Assembly (NCBI GenBank): GCA_039720395.1
Contig: CM077823.1
Span: forward strand, 34,864,371-34,928,370
Direction of reading: 5' to 3'
From: Liquidambar formosana
Taxonomy: Eukaryota > Streptophyta > Magnoliopsida > Saxifragales > Altingiaceae
Length of the DNA: 64,000 nt
Part shown: positions 36,094 to 49,600 of the stretch, piece after piece
Layout of the letters: every line of letters starts with the position of its first letter
Position numbering within the stretch: position 1 is the stretch's first letter
Notes under the pieces: model-generated
Told to the model about the DNA's origin: nothing
What the model saw: only the letters and a program-made list of their open reading frames with translations
Database searches by the model: none
Translations under genes and position numbers: made by a program

Positions 36094-37060
36094 ATGTCCT
36101 TGGCGTGCTCAAACATGTTCAACAATGAGCAGCAAGGCCTCTACACTTCTTCCATGGGCCCAAGGATCTCCTTCTCCAATGACTTTGCAGACACCCATCA
36201 AGCTTTCAAGCATGAAAGCAACTACAAAGAAGCTCCTGTGTCCTCGGATTTCGAATTCTCCGTGCCAAACGACGCCTTGAACACTGCAGATGAGATCTTC
36301 TTCAAGGGGGTGTTGATGCCTTTCAAGGATAATTGCAGCACCAAGTCGAGGAAAACGACGCTGAGAGATGAACTGCTTGTTGATGATGAATGTGAGGATG
36401 TGTTGCCTAGGCTACACAAGGGTTCAGGCTGGTGGAAGGAGAGGTTGGGTCTAAAGAGAGCCAACATTGGGACCAAGAGAGGTGGTTTGGAAAGAGTAGT
36501 TGAAGAGGAGAGGCCTGTGATGGTTCATGAAGTGAAACACTGTTCACAAGAAAACACAGGTGAGATGAAAGGTGCAAAGCTAGTTTTAGATCATATCATA
36601 AAAGTTGGATATTAATAATAGGAAAATAATGTATCACCCACCAATATCATCCACTGTTTGACCACCCTACCAGATGTGGCACTCCTCTAGTCCCTTATTT
36701 GTATCGTACATAATGATCAAAATGTCCTCTTTTCTTCAACTGCCATCTATGATGGGTGATGGTTGATGGATGATTTTGGTGGGTAGTATAACAAAATTGT
36801 TACTAATAAGAGTGGGGATTAGAGAACAAAATTTTTTATTCCATTTTTAAGTCATTGGATCTGAAAGATCTAACTGTTCCTATTTTTATTTTTTATTTTT
36901 TTAAAGTGGTGTGGTCATGTGATACCAAGCTCCACTTACTCCCTCAAAAAATCCCATTCCTTGATCATGATCCCAATAATGATAATAATAGTACGAATGT
37001 GCTATGATCGGAATTAATCTTGGTTCTTTTCTTCCTTTTGTTATAGGAACTGTTGAATGA
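36094..37060 (+). CDS. Small uncharacterised plant protein (At3g19200-like by position)
   Basis: Two exons: 36094-36559 and 37047-37060. The second supplies only the last codons (G)TVE and the stop; donor AG|GTGAGA, acceptor TTATAG. Product about 159 residues; reading through the intron would give 173. It begins MSLACSNMFNNEQQ; an in-frame Met eight codons in is an alternative start. Visible blocks: PRISFSNDF, APVSSDFEFSV, ADEIFFKGVLMPFKDN, a basic stretch SRKTTLRDELLVDDE, and KGSGWWKERLGLKRA. Hydrophilic, no membrane segment or signal peptide; the serine/acidic blocks next to basic ones resemble small plant proteins of unknown function. Its place between RAD54 and ATG2, in the same order as I recall for Arabidopsis, suggests the At3g19200 counterpart. 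Function unknown. Convergent with ATG2. Confidence 0.8.
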
Positions 37061-37221
37061 GGAAGGGTCAAGTTACAGAAGTTGGGAGACTCAGAATATG
37101 ATGCCATCGACCATGATGAACAACTGAACAAGGCAAAGAAGGTGCTGTAGAAATATTGGAAACTTTTTGAGAATGGAGGAATACCTTTCTGCTAATTTTG
37201 GAGGTGTCAATAGGTTGTTAA

Positions 37222-37257
<36 letters not shown>

Positions 37258-38942
37258 CGCCTTTGTCCTTCTTTGACTAATAATGCCTCTTCCCCTCCCA
37301 CCAGCCTCCCTCTCCATGAAAAAGAAGAAGGTATTTGACTGTTTCTGTCTGTACAAATGTTTGCAGTTGAAAAACACTTCCATGAAACAGTGTATTTATT
37401 AATGCAATCTATCTTTCATTTATTTACAGTATTTGTTTATTCTCCTTTTTGAGGGATGCTATGAATCCTTTCCAGGATTGAATTTTATCTGTCCATGTTT
37501 CAGTTTACAAAAATGAAACCCATCCAGATAATAAATAAAAATAAATAAATAAAGGTGAACCACAGGGGTAACAAAAACATGAATGAGAGAAAAATAAAAA
37601 ATAAATAAATTAACGAGGAAGAAGGCTAACTGGCTTATTCAGGGACTAGATAATTTAAATTCCACCCTCTACCCTTTTTCCTTCCATTAATTTTCTCTGG
37701 AAATTACTAATGGAACCATTCACAGACCCATTTCCATTCAACAGGGGAAAAGGGAAGAAAAGGGGGAGGGGGGAAGAGTTCATCGAATTATAATAAGTTA
37801 CAATTTACCAAGAGTTTAACTCGCTAAAAAGCATTTAAATGTAGCAATCACAGCGTCCAATACGCTATTCAAATCATGCCCTTCGCTACGAAAGAGTATG
37901 TGACAATTGTAGTACTGTAAATGAAATTTTGGTCATACCCACAGCAATGTTGCTGACCCCAAGCACTTGGGATTAAGGCTCTGTTGAGTTGAATTATTAA
38001 TTTGAGCATGTACAAGTACAACAAACTGGAGCAACCATACATTAGAATTGAGGCTTTAAAAGAATGAGTAGCATCATGTTATCACACTACATATACTCAC
38101 TAAAACTGACTAAAATTACAACCCTCATCTATTGAATATAAACTTACAAGCAACATTTGCTATTCACATTCATTTTGTACAAAATTGCCGTCTTTTCTTG
38201 TTCTGACGGGAAAGAATCTGTTTCATAGTTTTCATTAACTGTACACCTGCAACCAATGTGTAAATTGAGCATATCAACTTCAAAAATCAATCAACTTCAA
38301 AAATCAGTCATAGAAGTGAAAGAAGAAAAGAAACCACAAATAAAATGAGCAGCCTAGATGGCAGGCAACAAAGATCACTCTTTGGGTGGTTGATGCGTTG
38401 GCAGCTATCTATGATATTATAATTATCAACTTCACTACTTTAAATTATACTTTTTCAAGATAATATTTAATTTATTGAAAATATATAATTCAATATAGAT
38501 AAAAAGATATCAAGAGTTGGAAAACAGTAAAGCAACTGTCACCACGGTTTCTGGCATTATTTCCCTTTACAACATATTATGGCTCAGCAATTTACCATCA
38601 ACAACCAGTATAATTTAGTTATGAAGCCAATGCTAAACCCAATAATAATGACAGAAGCATAGTGTCGGTTTGCTACTAGATGGGATGTGTTTTTCAGTAA
38701 CTTCCACCATAGCTTAATGAGAAAGTACTTCTGAAGGAGATTTAACTCACATTATACAGGGGATTCCACCATAGTATCAAGGGGGAGCTCTATGATCCTT
38801 TCTTTTGTACGAGATGCAGGGACACTCGAGCAATTCATTGATGGTTTCAATCCTCCGCATATAAAGTAATCTCAACATTTCACAATATGTGCAGTGGATA
38901 ATCATAGAGAAGACACAGTTGTAGAGGCTCGTAGTTGCACCA
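37061..38942. other. Convergent spacer between the small gene and ATG2
   Basis: 3' flanks of both genes. Poly-T of about 31 at 37227. A possible 3'-UTR acceptor/exon of ATG2 (minus strand, 'ggttgcag' at about 38249) cannot be confirmed. No further gene seen. Confidence 0.5.
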
Positions 38943-41900
38943 TTAATTGTGTTCTTGAGGCTGCGACGGACCAAGATATTTGTCCATGGATTCTTTCTTA
39001 TGCTCAGGGTCAAGGCTGCAAGTAGGATTACCATTATTGAAGTTATAGAAACTGATAAGTTAATAAAATGAGGGATGATTAGGTAACTCCACAACACATA
39101 AATAAAAAAAATGAAAGTACTGACCTATTTCTGACACCAAGAAGAGCATAATGTACAGCCCCTACAGCAGCAGAAGCGGGAGCTATGGCAGCTGCAGGAG
39201 CTGCCCGAACAGCAGTTGCCAAAGCAGATCCTGCACCAGCTCCACGCTGGTATTTTTTTAAAGGAGTTCGAATTAATGCAGAAGCAGATTTCCCCAGGCC
39301 ATCACTGAGGCTCTCATAAGCCTGTTAAATGAAGAACATTAAACTATTAAAGCATCATTTGGAACAACTACAGAGATGTATAATTTCTTTTCCTAATAGA
39401 TACTGCTTAAAATCTATATTGTTCCATGATTTTATTTGCTAGAGTGCATCCCATAATTTCAGCCTACAACTTTTGTTTTAAACTTTCAACAAATAGTTCA
39501 ATATAAGGCAAAGTGACTCGTTCAGCACGCATCTATAATATACCCGCTGAATAGGCTGAAACTGCTTTTGCAACCAAACCAACTTCATTTGTTTACATAT
39601 CTAGCTTACCACGGAAATCATAACCCATTAGAAGATATATATTCATCTCATATGTGAAATAAAATTAAGAAAAACAGGTCTTATCTCCAATGCCTTAGTA
39701 ACCACAAGATGAATGTTCAAGATTATACTCCAAAAGCTATTCAATAATTCAAGTTATCAAGAAGATTTTTACACTGTGTCAACCAGCAAGGCTGAACTAA
39801 GAATGAAGAATCTGACTTCCAAAAGCTACTAGTTATACATAATTCTCCTTGATCATGAAATCAAGCTACAATACATTTTTCTTGGACATTATGTAGGAGG
39901 TACCAACTGTCTTTTCAGACAGACTAACAGGGGTGACCTCATACTTCCAAAAACCTATCTCTTGGATATGAGATTTCCAAGCTACACAGTCACCTTGAAC
40001 TATAAAAAATAAGATCCCAGAAATAGGATAGCCTGCCCCAAAAAGGAGTGATGCACCCAACTTTTGAGTACTTGGATTTAAGGCTTTGTTAAGTATCCTT
40101 TAACACAAAATTTATTTTAAAATATTGACAACTACAAATCCCTGACTTGTTTTGGACAAAACTACCCTTTAAAAAATCCCCAAGTCATGTGGCAGCTGAG
40201 ATTGGTATAATCGCAGCCATTAGAAATCATTCTTCATCAAAATTTGTTCCAAGCACACCCTAGTATAACAGCATGTGCAAAAGATTAGAAAGGACTAGTG
40301 ATTGAAGTATCAATAACATAATAATAACTAATAACATTTTAAAATAAGTTTTACCTGTTGGAATCCTTGTTGGGCATCCTTAGGCTGATTAGATCTTACA
40401 TTTGTCGTTCCACTTTGTATGGGCCATGGTACAGAAGGTGGAATGCTTGTAACAATATATTCTGCTTGGAGCATAAAGTCATGCGCCCCTGCTGCTAAAT
40501 GTAATCCCAGTCCAACAGCTTCAACCGAAATACTTCTAAGAAATGCAATCGTACCTGGAAAGAAAAAACTGTATCATTAATACCTACAATACTTGCCTAT
40601 TAACTGAAAATTTAAAATGGAGAGAATAAAATTAACCAAAAAAGTATGTATGTATGTACATGTAAATAAAATAACAATACAATTAGCAAAGAAAATAAAG
40701 AAAACATAAAGACAAAAAAAAAAAAAAAAAAAAAATTATTCTATGAGTGTATGGAGAAGACAGGTTTCACATGCGCCATCTGAATAATCAGCACAACTTA
40801 GGGGATCCATTGTCAAAATCGCACAAAAAAATTAAAGGTTCATACAGAAACTCCATTCTCAAATATCACAAACTTTATCAAGAACTGACACAATTTCTTG
40901 GCTTATCAAAAGAATACTCTCAAGTCCTAAACAGCCACTAATTCAACAAAAAAATAGTGATGTAAACAACTTCAAATCTAATAACTTCTACTTCTTTAGC
41001 ACTCAATTCCTACCCAACAACTTTTGAGTGAATCAATACTTAACGAAAGTGAGAATCTCTTTTTTATATTATTTTTTCCTTGCATTTTACCCTGTGCATA
41101 GCATGGGTTCTTTGCTAGTTCTGAACTTATATTTAATATTCCCTCAGCAACCAGGACAGTGAAGCTATTGTTTGAGATTTAATATGTCACTCTAAAATAG
41201 AAACACCTTCTTGCACATTACTTGAAAGTTCGTCTATTCATACATAGGGTATATAGATATCCACCATGAACATACAATAGAACCCCTATCAATGTATTGT
41301 AGTCAAAGCACCACTTGGGAAATGTCACTACCACTGTTCCGTTTAGCCTTCATGCATGCATCCAGAAAGTGACAATTTGCAGAAAAAGCAATAAAAAAAA
41401 TGATAACCACATATACGCTTCTTGTTAGGTGCAAATCTACAAATGTAATGCACAACAGAAAAATTTACATTTAAATAATATCTAAGCAGGTTGCTTAGAG
41501 GCGGCAACACTAGAAAGGATAGAATAAGAATAAATGCATTCCTAAAAGGCTGATGGTAGCACCAATTATAGATGCCAATGGCCTTTTAAGCTTAGTGACA
41601 TTTATTCCCACTTGTTGAGGAAGGTTCTGGGTTCAACTCTCAAGCCCTTTATAAAATTGTTTTAGGTTTTTTTTTTTTTTTGGTGGGGGGTGGGGCAATC
41701 CTTTCGGGTTGGGCATAGGGATGGGGCTGGATATATGGATTGTTTGCCCCCAGCCCTAAAGCAAAAATAAAAATAAAAATAAATAAAAATAAAAAGCATC
41801 AGATGCCCTATGTTTTAGCTGAAGAAATGGCCTTAAACAAATTTTGAATGGAAGTAAAAGATTCCACGAAGAAGTTGAGTTGAGTTGAGTTGAGAACTTG

Positions 41901-43314
41901 AGATGATCGAAATGTACTCATTAGCAGTTGAATTTGTATGTACTTGGTTAACTATATTCCATATATATTGTTTCTGGTACTCAAAACAAATCTCATAGAA
42001 GTAGAACTTTTGTTGAAACATGAGTAAACCCTATTGTCAGCAACTCCGCACTGAGCTTGAACTCCCCACCTTTAACCTAGTAACCTGATATCAGTTAGGA
42101 AGCCCTCTAGAGCATGGCCCATTGATAACCCCATTAAATCGAAGATTAATATTGCTGAACAAGATATGTGTAAGCATGCCCTTTATGTCAAGAATGACAT
42201 TTGGCTTAACCATACAAAGCAAGACTGGCCATATAAATATCTAGGCAATCATAAGAAAGGAAATTTAATAATCAGTACAATTTTGCCCAGCTCTGATATT
42301 ATTTTCCAATAATCAATTTTATAAAATATCAACAGCTACTTCAACAGTAAATTGTAAATATGTTTAATACTTCCAATAAAAAATATATATCATACATATT
42401 ATGATTATATACTGAAACGCCAAGAGAGGCGTAGATGCCTTAGGCTTTGACACCAGCAAACCCAAAATTTGGTAAGCAGTAAAGGAACATATTAGCTTCA
42501 GGTATTGTGTACCTCTTTGCATTCCTTTGAGCAATCTGCGATCCTTCCTGTAGCTCTTGAGTGGCGAAGAAACCAGCTTTGCAGCCCCAGAACCAACAGC
42601 AACCAATGATCGGATGGCAGGAAGGCCCTGTAACACTTTAAGAACCTGCATTGTAGAACATATTACTCATTAATAGTAATTACACAAATATTTGCTAGAG
42701 TACCAAAAAGAATATTAATATCCTTAAAAAATACAATGGATACAACTAAAACCTGATTTTGAGAAACATCTTCCAACCACTGCCCTATAATTGTTTCACA
42801 TACACTGCTCCAGCCATATACACCAACAGCATGAACATGTTTGAGCTGTAGCTCAATCCCCTGCATCAAAATTCACACTCAAGTATAATTAGAATTTTTC
42901 ATTCCAAAATGTCAAATGTTCAATCAGAGAAATATCCCTTCGTGAGCGTCGATGCCAGAAGCAAAAACAAAGTGATGAGCTACTTTAGTAATTATTTTTC
43001 AGGGACTACAAAGAAGGTCTGCATGTGTCTAGTTAATTGCTTAAGCCGCAAAAGTTCACAAAACACATGAGCACAAACTGCAATGTACACTACAATAAGA
43101 TTGCAAGAGAGAACGCATAAGCGGGCGAGTTTCAATAATTGTAGTAATAGCCATCTTATTTATGACTTCAAAACTTATATAAAATAAATAAATCCAAGAT
43201 AAAACACAAATGAATAGAATTGAGGCTAAGAAAATAGGACCCAATGATTATAAATATCAACTAGTGGGTAGAACAGTTTCATATAGGCAGATGGTTATGT
43301 GTAGCAAGTGGGGG

Positions 43315-43354
<40 letters not shown>

Positions 43355-43618
43355 ATATAAAGTGATGGCTGGGCAGCACACTTGCAATAGAGAGAGTCGC
43401 AAGGTTTTGAAAAGAAAGAAAAATGCATCTGAGTTCTGAAGGGGCTTCAGTTATCAATATTCAGGTGATGTAGGAAGTTCAAATAAGTTAAAGAAGATAC
43501 TATTTGACTTTATTTCCAAATGAAATAAAAAAGAAATAATAATGAATCTGTTCTTCCCCATAAATCCTTTCATGACCTTAGGGGAAAAAGGGGAAAAAGA
43601 GGAAACTAAGTATGACAA

Positions 43619-43665
<47 letters not shown>

Positions 43666-46600
43666 ATGATTTAAGAGGTTGGATAACCAGTCTCTACACA
43701 TGAAAACTGAGTTGGCAAGTCTAGTAGGCCCATGTGGATAAGGTGGGAATCCAAAGATCAACTAATCATATGAACAGTCTGGATGGGCTGCATCATAGCC
43801 TACATGTGAGATATAATTTATGATAAGAAAGAAACCCTAGGAGGGAAAAAGTAATCATCACATTTTTCTCCTTGGATATCACTTAGATCTAATTGTATTG
43901 AATAATAAATCAGGTGTAATTTTGAAAAAAAAGATTAGCCAAATTCAGTAGTGCTTTGCTTGATGCATTAGCATAAACTATTAATTAAGAACAGAAACAA
44001 CACAAATAATCATAATAATAATATATATATATATAAAGAAAAAAAAAAACACATTATATCCGAAATAGTTGGATCTGCAGATCATTAATTATAAGACAAA
44101 TTTATAGAACACGAGAAACTACAGATATGTGCATGTAATATACATTGAAGATATTTCACTTCTGTGATATTTCACTTATGTAGACAAGTGCTTGTGGCAA
44201 TTACTTGTTTCTCACTAAGCTTATGCCCTGGTAATAAGTTCTTAGTTGTTAAAATCATGCTCTTCCAGCATTACTCAAAGTATCAACCACATTCTCCACA
44301 TTATTAAGAAATCTTCCCAAACACTTGAAAACAATACATCAAATGAAAACTTTTCTGTTCATTACTTCCATGGTAACTGTTGGGAAGTCCCACATCACAC
44401 ATCGATTAAAAATAAAACTCAACATGGCTTCATATAATTATTTGGGCCCTCCACCTAACAGCTTAGGCTATTGGGTTGAAAACTTAACATGATATCAGAG
44501 AATGGGCCCGTCCATATGATAGGCCTGTTTATGTCTTGTTAGGCCTGCACATTAAAGGGAGTGTTGGGAAGTCCTACATCCCACATCGATTAACTATCAA
44601 GTTTAACATCACTTCACATAGTTCGAGGCAGATTTCAGAGGTATGGGTAGAACCAAGAGGCCAGAGTCCTATGGGATTGTGTTTTGGTATGAGCAATTTT
44701 GTGGGTGATTTGGTATGAGCGGAATGCGAGGATCTTCAGAGACAAGATCGAAGAGGGGGAGGGATTGTGGGATAGGGTTTGTTTTTTTGCTCCCTTATGA
44801 GCTTCAGTTGACAAATCTTCTGAGGGTATTCCTTTCCTTTTGATAATAAAGAATTGGATCGAGATTTGTCTTTCGAAGAGCATAAAGAGAAGTGGATTGG
44901 GAGGTCATTTTTATCCTCCTTGAGTGTCTTTTTGGTGGGTGGCGGTAGGTTGGTTTGGGAGGTTGGGGTTTATTGGGGTGGTGGGGAGTTCTATTGCTTT
45001 GTCCTTTGAAGGAAATCTCTTCCTCCTCCTTGTATTTCACCTTTTGTGATTAATACAATTTCGTTTCCTATCCAAAAAAAAAAAAAAAAAAAAAAAAACA
45101 CATCACTTCATATACCTATTTAGGCCCTCCATCTAACAGCTTAGGCTTTTGGTTCAAAACTTAACAATAACAATACTATATAGTATATAATGAGTGAAAC
45201 TGATGTAGAACCCTAATAGTAAGAACGTAGTGGCATGAAATGTCAATAGACAAGAGTTATCAACTAGCGTGGTTATCTCAACATAAAATATTAAATTTCC
45301 TAATGACTTGGAGACATAAGTTAACTATAACTATATTTAACTAGACATTATAAAATGCATCAAATAAAAGTCCAGGCATGTGACAAAAATTTACAGAAAT
45401 ACAGAACCATCACAAATTACATTGGAATGCTCTCTCATTTCTAGCATTGCCAATTATAGGAGATCTCTACATTATATCCTGCATAAATGTAAAAAAGCAG
45501 AGAGTTGGTAGGAACAACTCAATTCATTCTGTTGCCTAATTTAAAATTTATTAAAATAAAATAAAATATAAATAAATAAACTCAATCACTGACAAAATAC
45601 AGCAACCACTACCAAAGTAAGGTGTTTTCTAATTTTATAACAAGATCCACAGTTACCAAAGCAAGCATCAACGAAACAAATTGGACTTTAGAATGCCAAC
45701 AACATTCAGCGGATAAACAGAACTTAGCCCAGCACATTAATGTTTTTTGCTTGATAAAAATCACTTCTTCTACAGGGTACAAACCTAATATTTAACAACA
45801 TACATTTGAAACGTCAACATAAAAAATGAGTAAATTACCTTCCATTGAACAAGGTTAACAAGTTCTACATACTCCCCACCTCCTAACGCTGCTAGATCAA
45901 CATGGCTGGGATGGTAGTCAATCCGAATAAGAACAGGCCATATGTCAAACTTCTGAAACAAAATTTTATTTATTAGTACATAATATTTAACTACTTCCAA
46001 AACTGAGACACACAAGGTAAGAACTGAAAAACAAATGGCCCAAAAAAACAAGTCATAATTCAGCACTGAATTCTAAAATCATGCAACTATTGATTAAACA
46101 GAATAACATATAAAAGTGGAGGGAACAAAGAGAACCAGTTGATTATTGGCTTTCCATCTCTCCTGCTATGACTAGGAACTATGTCATTTCAAATTGGCTT
46201 CAACATGGGATTTTTTCTACTTGGTAAAATTTCCTATCTGATAAATGAAAAGCTCACACAAGATAGTGATGAACATGCAACTCCAGATGCAAAGTGAAGG
46301 TAAAGCACTCCAGTAAAAATAGAAAATACAGTAAAAATGTAGTACTTGGTAAACAAGATATATTCGAAGCCGCTTGCCTGGAAATAAGGAAGCAATGCCT
46401 CCTCTGCAATAGGATGCCCCCCTAAATTACTATTTGTCGGAGACAATTTTGATCCACTTGGATCCTGAGGATTACTTGGAGACTGGCCGCCTAACGAGCT
46501 TTTTCCCACAAAAAAACTGACAAGAAAATCAAGTTGGCTCTGATGGAGATGCAACAGCAGCGGAAGGAATGCAATGCGTAACCTGGAAAGAAATAATAAA

Positions 46601-49600
46601 AGAAATTAGCACCCAATAAGCACTGATACTTCAATATGCATAGCATGGACCCTTATAAGGAGGAGCATGTCCATGTTGGATACCGTGTTTGACATAATAT
46701 TCCTCTGACACTCAACACACTTAAAGCACATTTAGACACACATAGGACATCTCCATAATTTTACTATAAATTTTTTGACATCTTATAAAAAATAGACAAT
46801 TTTTTTTAATATATATACTTCTTTTTTTTGAAATCATATACAAAGAGCCAAAGATAACATATGTCAAAAATGTAGTGGATTTGTTTTCATACAGAAAAAT
46901 TATGTCATGGATTTGTTTTCATACAGAAAAATTATATAGTTGATCAGTTGTAAAGATAATGTGTGTGTGTGTGTGTGTGTGTGTGATGAGGTGGGGTAGA
47001 AGTAGTAGAGGTAGTAGTGGTATATTAGTACATATTATAGTTACATGTATTATATTTTATTTTATTTTTTTTATAAGATTACATGTATTATATTTTATAA
47101 GCTTCATCTACAAAGTCAGTCAATTGTTGGTATAAAAAATTTAGATAGAGTGATCAACACTATATGTTCATCATGTATAGTATAAGTACACATTTAAATA
47201 CATAAAAATATATTTATCATTGCGTCCCTGTATCCATGTCCTTTTTCAAGAATCTTCTCTTTTATCATTGTGTCCCTGTTTATTAACAGGAAAACCCCTT
47301 AGAGAGTTCTTAGATGGCATCTCTTTGTAGCTTTTTGCTGTATACTCCTAGTGTACAGGAGAGACTTTGAATCTCTCTTCTTTTTATATATAATTTTATC
47401 TTATTGAAAAAAAGAAAGAAAAGAAGACAGTGCACAAAGAAAAGCAACTGAAAGAAAGCAAAAGGAAACTACAACAACCACAACATAAAACTTATTCCAC
47501 CAACACCTACATGCCCCGTGTCCATACTACATCCCTTCTAATATAATTACGAATAAAAAAGGAAATATATATGGTAAATTCACAATTATAGATGGAATTT
47601 TAAAATCATTTAGCAATCCATCAAGAGGAAGAAAAAACACAAATGTTACATAGGAATTTAGAAAAATGTTATTATGTTTTATTGCTGTTGTAAGCTCAAC
47701 TTTCATAATGCGATACAAAATTGTCAACATTGGAGTTGCAGGCTTGAACCTCACTGTAATACTTTCGCATACACGGAATAACTGAAAAGAAAAATACACA
47801 CATGCACAGACACATATACAGGCTCAAGTTTATCATCATTGTAATAAGGCAAAACAAAATTGATAGTGCTAGACAACTTTGTCACTAAGTTTTGAACTTC
47901 CCATTCCTGAAATAAAATAAAATAAAAATAGAAAGCTAGAGTGCATATTGACCTTGCCTAACGCATTATTTCCTTCTCAAAAAGGGGGAAAATGATAGAA
48001 GAATGCAAGTAATATAATGTTCTAAAAGCAAGAGACTAACCAAAAGTCAATAGTCAAGGGAAACAATTTGAATTTTGATGCATCACCCTCAATCACAGAA
48101 AAACATATAATCAAACCGCATACATACCGGTACTCCTCAAGAGGGGTTGAAGGATCTGGCCTGACAGCTTCCAAGTCCAGCTTGAATGCTTTTGAAGATG
48201 ATTCTCTGCGATGATCTTTTGAATCAAAATATCCCAACACCTTCCAAATCAAACAGAATATAAAGTTTCAGAGACCCTGTTCCTTACAAGACAAGAGAGA
48301 TAAAACACTCATCTGAGTATCCCACAGTAGCAGAATTACCATTTTCCAAGGCGCATGTCTGCTGTTGTCATAAAGATGAAAATCCTGAACCGAGAGAGAA
48401 AGCTTAGATACTAGTACTTCACCATCATGAAAAATATCATACTGGAAGTCCATCCTGGATAATTCAAGTTCTAAACATACAGCTGTATCCCTTCCACGAA
48501 TATATGCAGAAGTTTCGCTATTCTTTCTAGTGTCATGCCAGTCAAAACCAGCATACAGTCTCCACCTGACATTAATGTTCTTAAGAAGTACACGCCCCTT
48601 GGCCTTTTCAGAATCATCAGGTCTTGTACAGTGAATAAAAGGAAGCTTGCCTTCTACAAATTGTTTCGAGCCAGTTCCCTCACTTTCTGAAATATGATTT
48701 TCTACAATTCTTAATGAGGTGTCCCCATACCATCCACTAGTTCCTTTTCCAAGATCGCCATTTCTCAGATTCCTGGACTTATGTTCATGAATCTCATCCA
48801 ATGATTGGTTTCCAACAGATATTTCTGACAGAGGGCGCAAGTCAGATAAGCAATAGCTTTCTATAAATTTTGGAGAGCATCCTTCTTGAAACAATGAGGT
48901 CTGACTACTTTCCGATCCTATTACGTTGCACGTCTCTCCAAGAGAACTTCCATCAAGTGAAGTATGAAGTTGTGATTCACAAGAATAATAATCGCAGGTC
49001 CGAGTTCCATCCAACTGAAATGCATCCTCACATATCTCATCCATCAAACCGATCACCCCAGGTTTACTCTTTGTATTTAAATGCGAAGTATGCAATTGAG
49101 AAGCTGATGGGACAGATTCATCATTGAATATCATAATTTCATCATTGAAAGTATTACTCTCTTGTGCCTGCTGAACATTGTTCCACCTAGTTTGCAAGTG
49201 CACAACTGATTCCTCCACATCAGGGGCAAAAAGCTGTTGGAGTTGAGCAACCAAATGAATCAGGCCAGAAGTGGTGTCATGGCAAGTATCAAGATCAATG
49301 TGAGATTCAGAACATTCTACTTCCCAGAGAAGGCCATCTGTACAGTTAGTTCTTAAAATTGCTTCAACATGTGCCTCCGCAGCAACTTTAACATAGCCAA
49401 TCTTATGAAGATGTTCTACACTATAAGTGCTACCAACATGCTCAGGCCCTGACACTGCACAAAGAAGAAGCCCCACATCTTGCATTCTGATTTTGTAGTC
49501 ATTGTCAACAGAATCTGCCGCTGTTGTATGAGAAAGATTCAAGGAAGATGCAGCTAACAAACAAGCAACATATTGATCACCTGTTTCTTCTCTGCTACCA

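Larger units (their letters stand above)
42861..45838. other. ATG2 intron 8 (3.0 kb), hosts nested retroelements
   Basis: Contains two (TA)n tracts (about 43322-43352 and 43623-43662) and the TRIM/LINE nest at 44378-45166. No other gene. Confidence 0.7.

Noticed and set aside
44536..45040. Open frames on both strands in ATG2 intron 8
   Set aside because: Explained by the LINE inserted in a TRIM; only the plus-strand LINE end is meaningful.
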